This document shows, in pieces, positions 1 to 4,686 of a stretch of 9,701 nucleotides of DNA. The stretch spans positions 1 through 9,701 of the forward strand of contig CAIRRW010000242.1 in the NCBI GenBank assembly GCA_903881065.1, given 5' to 3'. Below the pieces are notes generated by a model. That model ran no database searches. It was not told the origin of the DNA and worked only from the letters and a program-made list of their open reading frames with translations. A program made the position numbers and the translations under genes. Within the stretch, counting starts at the first letter, position 1. The number at the start of each line of letters is the position of its first letter. This DNA comes from an uncultured Bacteroidota bacterium (lineage in GTDB: Bacteria; Bacteroidota; Bacteroidia; 2-12-FULL-35-15).

Positions 1-1
1 C

Positions 2-46
2 TTATTCCGCTGGGTTCCATCAATTACTTATAACTTTAAATTTTAA
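2..46 (+). CDS. C-terminal end of an outer-membrane beta-barrel protein, probably a TonB-dependent receptor (partial)
   Basis: Only the last 14 codons are inside the window; they read LFRWVPSITYNFKF followed by TAA. Alternating hydrophobic and polar residues ending in a terminal phenylalanine are the usual last strand and BAM-recognition signal of Gram-negative outer-membrane barrels. The next gene begins 4 nt after this stop, and it encodes a DUF4249 lipoprotein. DUF4249 genes in Bacteroidota usually follow a TonB-dependent receptor with a carboxypeptidase-like N-terminal domain, so that identity is inferred from context. The substrate cannot be told. A second open frame through the same bases (ending LGSINYL) lacks the barrel signature and is less likely. 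Confidence 0.6.
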   Translation, partial: LFRWVPSITYNFKF

Positions 47-50
47 TAAA

Positions 51-884
51 ATGAAAAATATCATTCGTTTCGCTTTTACTTTGTCAATATTAACAGTGGG
101 ATTTACATCCTGTACCAAAGTTATTAATCTTGATTTAAACTCTGCAAACCCAAACATAGTGGTGGATGCAGAAGTTACCGACCAGCCCGGACCATATACT
201 GTCAATCTTACTAAAACTGTAAACTTCAGTGATAACAATGTTTTCCCGCCTATTTACGGGGCTTCCGTAATCATAAGTGATAACGTTGGTAACTCCGAAA
301 CACTTGTAGAAACAAGCGCAGGGTTTTATACTACATCGCATCTGCAAGGCGTTGTCGGCAGAACTTATAATATATCAATAACAAATGAAGGAAAAAATTA
401 TACAGCCATTTCTACTATGCCTGCCGGTGTTTCCATCGATTCTGTTATTGCCGATACAAGTGCCAATCAAGGCGGAGGTTTTGGCGGCGGCGGAAGAAGC
501 GGACCTCCTTCGGTTAGCATCAAAGCTATTTTTACTGACCCTTCAGGCATTGCCAATTATTATCGCCTTATTGAATATACCAACAGAGTTCCCAATTATA
601 AAAACATTTCTGTAATTTCTGACAACTTGCAGGATGGCTCTGTAATTACTGCCAACGTTACGAGGCGCGATACTACCATACATCACGGTGATTCGGTAAC
701 GGTGATATTAGAATCCATTGATGCTAATGTGTATGAATATTTCAGAACGCTGCGACAGATAACTCGTCCTCAAACAGGATTCCAAGCGTCTGTTCCCGGA
801 AACCCTACAACTAATTTAAGTAATAATGCTTTGGGATTTTTTAGTGCACATACTATTAAGAAAAAAACCATTGTTGTTCCATAG
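51..884 (+). CDS. DUF4249 family lipoprotein
   Basis: A 277-residue exported lipoprotein of unknown molecular function. Residues 1-20 form a signal peptide (MKN-, hydrophobic core IRFAFTLSILTVGF) ending in lipobox FTSC, with lipidated Cys21. The mature start CTKVINLDLN and the following segment VVDAEVTDQPGPYTVNL are typical of DUF4249. The pattern fits an Ig-like beta-sandwich domain (about 35-125) and a second beta-rich half ending FFSAHTIKKKTIVVP. A glycine-rich stretch at 141-152 (GGGFGGGGRSGP) looks like a flexible linker between the halves. Family members are usually somewhat longer, but both ends look intact. No acidic surface-export signal follows the Cys, so whether it faces the periplasm or the cell surface is open. 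The ATG lies 4 nt after the upstream barrel stop, implying co-transcription and a role as accessory partner of that transporter (inference). Confidence 0.85.
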   Translation: MKNIIRFAFTLSILTVGFTSCTKVINLDLNSANPNIVVDAEVTDQPGPYTVNLTKTVNFSDNNVFPPIYGASVIISDNVGNSETLVETSAGFYTTSHLQGVVGRTYNISITNEGKNYTAISTMPAGVSIDSVIADTSANQGGGFGGGGRSGPPSVSIKAIFTDPSGIANYYRLIEYTNRVPNYKNISVISDNLQDGSVITANVTRRDTTIHHGDSVTVILESIDANVYEYFRTLRQITRPQTGFQASVPGNPTTNLSNNALGFFSAHTIKKKTIVVP

Positions 885-940
885 ATGTTATTTCTTAGGT
901 AATCCTACCAATTATTTTCAAGTTCTGAAACGCATTTTTC

Positions 941-977
941 TTCCCGAATAAATAATTATCTTTGACCTATTCGGAAA
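941..977. repeat. Inverted repeat flanking the cdaA -7 box
   Basis: TTCCCGAATA (941-950) and TATTCGGAAA (968-977) are inverted copies matching at 9 of 10 positions, including a perfect 7-bp core CCGAATA/TATTCGG. The 17-nt spacer contains the TATCTTTG box. The placement suits a regulator-binding operator. Alternatively it may be a 3'-end hairpin for the DUF4249 transcript, although no U-tract follows it. Confidence 0.45.
957..964 (+). promoter_or_regulatory. Putative promoter -7 box of cdaA
   Basis: TATCTTTG matches the Bacteroidota -7 consensus TAnnTTTG and lies 36 nt before the cdaA ATG. No clear TTTG -33 element is found at the expected spacing; the region is only T-rich. A separate promoter fits the 116-nt gap after the DUF4249 stop. 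Confidence 0.5.
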
Positions 978-1000
978 CTGAAATGTAAACCTTTGAAACA

Positions 1001-1798
1001 ATGATGAACCTATTTCTTCATGCTTTTATTATTCTCCGATGGATTGATATTGTTGATATACTCCTCGTTTCCGTATTATTATATCAGTTATATTATCTCG
1101 TAAAAGGTACAGTTGCAATCAATATACTTATTGGTATTTTATTGTTCTATCTTTTATGGCTAGTTGTAAAAGCCCTTAATATGCAGCTCTTCGGAAGCAT
1201 ATTGAGTAAATTTATTGATGTAGGATTTATCGCTTTACTTATAGTTTTTCAGCAGGAATTAAGAAGATTTTTATTATTCATAGGAACATCCAATTTCCTC
1301 ACAAAAGGAACAATAAGTAAAAATTTATTTGATTTTAATTGGCAGGCAAAACAGGAACATAAACTGGATATTAATGTAATCGTTAAGGTTTGTAGAAATA
1401 TGAGTGAAACCAAAACAGGTGCAATTATTATTCTAACAAAAAATAATCCCTTAAAGTTTTATGCTGATACTGGAGACGCCCTGGATGCAAAAGTTTCCGT
1501 AAGAATGATTGAAAGCATTTTTTACAAGAACTCCCCTTTGCACGATGGTGCAATTATAATTTCTGATAATATTATAACAGCTGCACGTTGTGTCTTGCCA
1601 GTTACCGAACATTCCGACTTCCCTGCTCATTTAGGCATGAGGCATCGGGCAGCTGTTGGCATCACCGAAAACTCTGATGCCTTAGCTATTGTAGTGTCCG
1701 AACAAACAGGGGAAATTTCGATCTCTAAAGATGGAGAATTAAAACACGCTTTATCTTCAGAAAGACTAAAAGAAATACTGGAAAAAGAGTTCAGCTAA
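1001..1798 (+). CDS. cdaA: Diadenylate cyclase CdaA (c-di-AMP synthase, membrane-bound)
   Basis: Condenses two ATP into cyclic di-AMP, a second messenger usually linked to potassium/osmotic balance and envelope homeostasis. The 265-residue length is normal for the CdaA/DacA (YbbP) class. The N-terminus has about three membrane segments (roughly 14-34, 38-58 and 66-86), followed by the conserved FQQELRRFL (83-91). The cytosolic DAC domain covers about 105-260 and carries both hallmark motifs: LHDGA (180-184, metal/ATP-binding Asp182) and GMRHRAA (212-218, RHR at 214-216). TGAIIILTK (139-147) is the first core strand. The ATG chosen gives an N-terminus (...RWIDIVDILLV...) like Bacteroidota homologues; a second ATG follows directly and would change little. 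In many Bacteroidota folP lies just upstream; here the upstream gene is the DUF4249 lipoprotein. The stop is 1 nt from the stop of the convergent lipoprotein gene. Confidence 0.95.
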   Translation: MMNLFLHAFIILRWIDIVDILLVSVLLYQLYYLVKGTVAINILIGILLFYLLWLVVKALNMQLFGSILSKFIDVGFIALLIVFQQELRRFLLFIGTSNFLTKGTISKNLFDFNWQAKQEHKLDINVIVKVCRNMSETKTGAIIILTKNNPLKFYADTGDALDAKVSVRMIESIFYKNSPLHDGAIIISDNIITAARCVLPVTEHSDFPAHLGMRHRAAVGITENSDALAIVVSEQTGEISISKDGELKHALSSERLKEILEKEFS

Positions 1799-1799
1799 A

Positions 1800-2357
1800 T
1801 TATTTCTGTCCGTTTTTCTTCTTAAACTCTTTAATCAATTCCTCATCCGATTTACCAAGATTCTTGATAGCCATTTTTGCATTATCAGCATAAATAGTTG
1901 AAGGGTATTTAGCAATCACTTCATCGTAAATTACCTTTGCTTTCGCATCATCATTCATGTAATTATCAAGCAGAAAACCTTGTAAATAGAGGCTCGCAGT
2001 ATAATTTTTATAATTAGGATATTTCTCAGTAATGTTTTTATAATACATCAATGACTGAGGATACTGTTTTGTAGCTGTAGCAATTTCGCCTGCCTTAAAT
2101 AAAAAATCAGGGCACAAAGAATCCTCAGGAAAAGTTTTCACAAAATCACTGTATGATTTAATTGCCAATCCTGCAGTTACATTATTCAGCACCTCCGATT
2201 TATGCATTTCCGCTTCCCACTTTTTAATTTGTGTAATGCTCTGTTTTCTTATCGAATCTTTACTTACTGCTACTTCCTGTTTCGGCTGTGTCTCATGCCC
2301 GCACGAAGCAATTAGTATCACAACTCCAACAGCAAATAATATTTTACCTATATTCAT
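1800..2357 (-). CDS. TPR-repeat lipoprotein
   Basis: A 185-residue small lipoprotein. Residues 1-18 are a signal peptide ending in lipobox IASC (Cys19). The mature protein has a polar linker (about 20-50), then helical repeats at about 60-165. These include SYSDFVKTFPEDSLCPDFLFKAGEIA-type segments with the pattern (A)xxYxxVxxKYP...(A)xxLY, typical of the tetratricopeptide repeats of the YbgF/BamD kind. The C-terminus is Lys-rich (EFKKKNGQK). It resembles BamD-like and YbgF-like TPR proteins but is shorter than either, so neither name is justified. It is the last gene of the ruvX-def operon, starting 14 nt after the def stop. A role as periplasmic scaffold or adaptor attached to a membrane is inference from the fold. 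It converges with cdaA. Confidence 0.8.
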   Translation of the reverse strand: MNIGKILFAVGVVILIASCGHETQPKQEVAVSKDSIRKQSITQIKKWEAEMHKSEVLNNVTAGLAIKSYSDFVKTFPEDSLCPDFLFKAGEIATATKQYPQSLMYYKNITEKYPNYKNYTASLYLQGFLLDNYMNDDAKAKVIYDEVIAKYPSTIYADNAKMAIKNLGKSDEELIKEFKKKNGQK

Positions 2358-2371
2358 AATCAGTCTTTAGC

Positions 2372-2965
2372 TTATTTTTTAACAGGAAATTTCATTTTAT
2401 AATCAACCTTCACATTCCCTTTCGAAATATCATTAAGTCTACCTTTCAGTAGTCTTCTGCGCAGCGGACTTATTTTATCAGTAAATAATTTACCATCTAT
2501 ATGATCGTATTCATGCTGAATCACTCTCGCAATAAGCCCATCATACGTCTCGTCGAAAGACTTAAAGTTCTCATCAACATACTTAATCCTTATTTTGGGT
2601 TTCCTGAAAACATCTTCTCTTATTTTCGGAATACTCAAACAGCCTTCATTAAAGTCCCACTCTTCCCCCTTCTCTTCAATAATTTTAGCATTGATAAAAA
2701 CCTTCTTAAATCCGGCTAATTGCAATCTTTCTTCATCTGTAAATTCATCATCATCTTCGTTTTTTTCAGTAAAAGGTTTTGTATCTATTACAAAAAGTCG
2801 AATCGATTTACCTATCTGAGGAGCAGCCAATCCCACTCCCAAAGCTTTGTACATTGTTTCAAACATGTCCGAAATAATATCCTTCAACCCTGGATGATCT
2901 TTTGTAATCTCTACTCCCACCTTACGTAATACTGGGTCTCCATAAGCAATAACTGGTAATATCAT
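2372..2965 (-). CDS. def: Peptide deformylase
   Basis: Cytosolic metalloenzyme that removes the formyl group from the N-terminal methionine of new proteins; normally essential. All three family motifs are present: motif I GVGLAAPQ (43-50), motif II EGCLS (107-111, metal ligand Cys109) and motif III QHEYDH (150-155, metal ligands His151 and His155, catalytic Glu152). The N-terminus ILPVIAYGDPVLRK is typical. The 197-residue length is a little above that of the E. coli enzyme because of an acidic insertion (about 64-90, KNEDDDEFTDEER), which I recall as common in Bacteroidota homologues. It lies 22 nt downstream of ruvX and 14 nt upstream of the TPR lipoprotein gene, so the three are probably one operon. 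The short gap before its ATG is filled by a heptamer tandem repeat, which replaces any recognisable ribosome site. Confidence 0.97.
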   Translation of the reverse strand: MILPVIAYGDPVLRKVGVEITKDHPGLKDIISDMFETMYKALGVGLAAPQIGKSIRLFVIDTKPFTEKNEDDDEFTDEERLQLAGFKKVFINAKIIEEKGEEWDFNEGCLSIPKIREDVFRKPKIRIKYVDENFKSFDETYDGLIARVIQHEYDHIDGKLFTDKISPLRRRLLKGRLNDISKGNVKVDYKMKFPVKK

Positions 2966-2986
2966 TTTAGTATTTAGTATTTAGTA
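2966..2986. repeat. Three tandem copies of heptamer TTTAGTA between ruvX and def
   Basis: The plus strand reads TTTAGTA three times without error, directly abutting the def start codon (complement of 2963-2965) and ending just before the ruvX stop (2988-2990). On the coding strand it is TACTAAA x3, so it forms the whole translation-initiation region of def. Such perfect short tandem repeats can gain or lose copies by slippage. Confidence 0.9.
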
Positions 2987-2987
2987 T

Positions 2988-3407
2988 TTATTTTAATTTC
3001 ATTTGTTCCATATAACTTTGCAAAATAATTGTCGCACTTATTTCATCCACCAACTCTTTATTTTGCCTGTCTTTCTTTTTCAAACCACTGTCAATCATTG
3101 TCTGAAACGCCATCTTCGAAGTAAACCGTTCATCCATACGTTCCACTTTTATCTTAGGGAATGTCCGTCTCAAATGAACCACAAAAGGATCAACAAAACG
3201 AGCCGATTCTGATGGCGTATTATTCATTTGTTTCGGTTCCCCCACCACAATACATTCCACTTCTTCCCGTTCCACATACTTTTTTATAAAGTCAATAACA
3301 TCTTTTGAATGAACAGTAGTAAGCCCTGTAGCAATTATCTGGAGCGGGTCCGTAACAGCAATTCCAACCCTCTTCGATCCATAATCAATTGCCATAATTC
3401 TTGCCAT
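2988..3407 (-). CDS. ruvX: RuvX/YqgF family Holliday junction resolvase-like protein
   Basis: A 139-residue RNase H-fold protein of the YqgF family, which acts in 16S rRNA 5' maturation and/or as a Holliday-junction resolvase. The acidic active-site motifs are all visible: AIDYGSKRVGIAVTD (6-20, Asp7), ERMDERFTS (89-97, Glu93) and VDEISATIILQSY (120-132, Asp121). VVGEPKQMN (54-62) is the usual strand and loop after the second helix. Length matches the family. The start MARIMAIDYG is chosen because it matches Bacteroidota homologues; an internal ATG 4 codons later would still leave the active site. It is the first gene of the ruvX-def-lipoprotein operon, diverging from dapD. Its promoter -7 box ends only 4 nt before this ATG. 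Confidence 0.95.
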   Translation of the reverse strand: MARIMAIDYGSKRVGIAVTDPLQIIATGLTTVHSKDVIDFIKKYVEREEVECIVVGEPKQMNNTPSESARFVDPFVVHLRRTFPKIKVERMDERFTSKMAFQTMIDSGLKKKDRQNKELVDEISATIILQSYMEQMKLK

Positions 3408-3411
3408 CGCG

Positions 3412-3440
3412 CAAAAGTAATAAAAAATAATGCTTTCAAG
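3412..3440 (-). promoter_or_regulatory. Putative ruvX operon promoter, nearly leaderless
   Basis: On the minus strand, TACTTTTG (complement of 3412-3419) matches TAnnTTTG, and CTTG (complement of 3437-3440) lies 17 nt upstream as a possible -33 element. Only CGCG separates the -7 box from the ruvX ATG, so the predicted transcript start falls at or within a few bases of the start codon. Confidence 0.55.
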
Positions 3441-3480
3441 TTCCCATCCCTAATGTAAATGCACTAACAATAAATTTAAA

Positions 3481-3488
3481 TATCTTTG
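3481..3488 (+). promoter_or_regulatory. Putative promoter -7 box of dapD
   Basis: TATCTTTG, continuing GCAAT, matches the Bacteroidota -7 consensus and lies 18 nt before the dapD ATG. The same 12 bases TATCTTTGCAAT occur before the hydrolase gene at 6643. No convincing -33 TTTG is seen. It is divergent from the ruvX promoter about 60 bp away. Confidence 0.6.
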
Positions 3489-3506
3489 CAATCAAATAAA
3501 TAATCA

Positions 3507-4313
3507 ATGCAAAAAATCATAGAAGAAGCCTGGGAAAACCGCGAATTATTAAAACAAGAAAATACCAAAAATACAATTCGCGAAATAATAGAATTACTCG
3601 ACAAAGGAAAATTACGTGTTGCCGAACCAATCGGAAATAATTGGCAAGTCAACGAATGGATAAAAAAAGCAGTCATCCTTTATTTCCCAATTCAACAAAT
3701 GCAAACCATCGAAGTCGGCATATTCGAATACTATGATAAAATGAAATTAAAAAACAATTACGAAGCACTTGGCGTTCGCGTAGTTCCAAATGCTCTAGCA
3801 CGTTACGGAGCATACCTCGCAAAAGGAGTAATCATGATGCCGAGCTACGTCAACATCGGCGCCTATGTCGATAGCGGAACAATGGTCGACACCTGGGCAA
3901 CAGTCGGATCCTGCGCTCAAATAGGTAAAGATGTCCATTTAAGCGGCGGAGTAGGCATTGGCGGCGTACTCGAACCCGTACAGGCAGCACCGGTTATCAT
4001 CGAAGACGGTTGTTTTATCGGCTCCCGAAGCATCGTCGTAGAAGGCGTTCGTGTCCAAAAAGAAGCCGTACTCGGCGCCAATGTCGTCCTCACCAAATCC
4101 ACCAGAATTATTGATATTACCGGCTCACAGCCAATCGAACACAAAGGAATCGTTCCTCCTCGTTCCGTTGTAATTCCCGGCTCATACACCAAACAGTTCC
4201 CTGCCGGCAACTATCAAGTTCCTTGTGCTCTGATTATAGGGCAACGCAAAGCTAGTACCGATTTAAAAACCTCCCTCAACAACGCATTGAGAGAATACAA
4301 TGTAGCCGTTTAA
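3507..4313 (+). CDS. dapD: 2,3,4,5-tetrahydropyridine-2,6-dicarboxylate N-succinyltransferase
   Basis: Uses succinyl-CoA to acylate tetrahydrodipicolinate in the succinylase branch of diaminopimelate/lysine synthesis, supplying peptidoglycan cross-links and lysine; cytosolic trimer. At 268 residues it has the family length. The N-terminal helical domain (1-95) contains RVAEPIGNNWQVNEWIKKAVILYF. The left-handed beta-helix of hexapeptide repeats spans about 100-225 and includes GAYVDSGTMVDTWATVGSCAQIG (118-140) and LSGGVGIGGVLEP (145-157), both strongly conserved in DapD. The C-terminal VPCALIIGQRKASTDLKTSLNNALR follows. The ATG at 3507 gives the standard short N-terminal helix and fits the promoter box 18 nt upstream. 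No other dap gene is near. The beta-helix half is visibly richer in C-ending codons (GTC, ATC, GGC, ACC) than neighbouring genes. Confidence 0.97.
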   Translation: MQKIIEEAWENRELLKQENTKNTIREIIELLDKGKLRVAEPIGNNWQVNEWIKKAVILYFPIQQMQTIEVGIFEYYDKMKLKNNYEALGVRVVPNALARYGAYLAKGVIMMPSYVNIGAYVDSGTMVDTWATVGSCAQIGKDVHLSGGVGIGGVLEPVQAAPVIIEDGCFIGSRSIVVEGVRVQKEAVLGANVVLTKSTRIIDITGSQPIEHKGIVPPRSVVIPGSYTKQFPAGNYQVPCALIIGQRKASTDLKTSLNNALREYNVAV

Positions 4314-4330
4314 CAAAATTATTATTTCAT

Positions 4331-4440
4331 TTTGGGCGAGCAAGTTCCTGCATCTCTGCAAGCACCTTCCCGCTTTTCCTTGCAATCTTTTCTCTGCCCG
4401 AAAAAGGCAGAGAAAAGGATTTACAGTACAATCGGGCGCA
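4331..4440. repeat. Palindromic, GC-richer intergenic repeat element (REP-like)
   Basis: The core is a perfect 12-bp inverted repeat, CTTTTCTCTGCC (4387-4398) and GGCAGAGAAAAG (4406-4417), around the loop CGAAAAA. Outside it, AATC/GATT pair if one G is bulged, and CCCG (4369-4372) faces CGGG (4433-4436) across a weaker stem. GGGCG occurs near both ends (4334-4338 and 4434-4438). The layout, with CAATCTTTT before and AAAAGGATT after the stem and GGGC at the ends, resembles dispersed intergenic palindromes I recall from Bacteroidota genomes; that family assignment is memory, not a search. It may also shape the 3' end of dapD mRNA. Confidence 0.55.
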
Positions 4441-4507
4441 GAATCAACAGCATCGCCACTTATCAAGTTCAACTACCAAACTTATTACTTTGTTTTATTC
4501 CTCTCAA

Positions 4508-4535
4508 TTACCTTATTCTAACTAGAATTTGGTAA
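4508..4535. promoter_or_regulatory. 28-bp dyad, candidate operator upstream of parE
   Basis: The arms TTACC/GGTAA and ATTCTA/TAGAAT are nested symmetrically about a central AC, separated on both sides by TT, so 22 of 28 bases are in perfect symmetry. Centre-to-start distance to parE is about 165 nt. The two-level symmetry suits a dimeric DNA-binding protein. An RNA hairpin is also possible, but no T-tract follows it. Confidence 0.45.
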
Positions 4536-4645
4536 ATAGCTAATACAACATTATATTCCAAACTCACCCTCATATTTTCCACTAATGGACACTATTTTGT
4601 GAATAACAAATGGGGGATTATAAATTTTAAATACATAATTAGTAC

Positions 4646-4653
4646 TACTTTTA
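4646..4653 (+). promoter_or_regulatory. Weak candidate -7 box of parE
   Basis: TACTTTTA matches TAnnTTT but lacks the final G of the Bacteroidota consensus. It lies 33 nt before the parE ATG, at a plausible distance. No -33 TTTG is found. Confidence 0.3.
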
Positions 4654-4686
4654 CGGGGCAAATAAAAGTGCTTAACAATAATAAAA

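Larger units (their letters stand above)
4314..4686. other. 373-nt gene-free region between dapD and parE
   Basis: No protein-coding gene is supported here. The first part (about 4331-4440) is a GC-richer palindromic repeat 18 nt after the dapD stop. The second part is AT-rich and contains a 28-bp dyad (4508-4535) and a weak -7 box (4646-4653) before parE. The open frames crossing it have no recognisable domain and run through the palindrome. Confidence 0.75.

Noticed and set aside
891..916. GGTA-ATCC-TACC hairpin after the DUF4249 stop as a terminator
   Set aside because: Only a 4-bp stem and no proper T-tract; too weak to call.
1800..2357. Naming the TPR lipoprotein bamD or ybgF
   Set aside because: It has the lipobox and TPRs, but is too short and lacks tol-pal or BAM neighbours.
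3917..4210. 97-codon antisense frame inside dapD
   Set aside because: The low A/T of the dapD beta-helix region removes stops on the other strand; the sense protein is unmistakable.
4263..4472. Open frame of 69 codons on the minus strand overlapping the dapD end
   Set aside because: It overlaps a certain gene antisense and the palindromic repeat, with no homology I recognise.
4332..4535. Open frame of 67 codons on the plus strand between dapD and parE
   Set aside because: It runs through the palindromic repeat, has no recognisable domain, no promoter box and composition set by the repeat; treated as non-coding.
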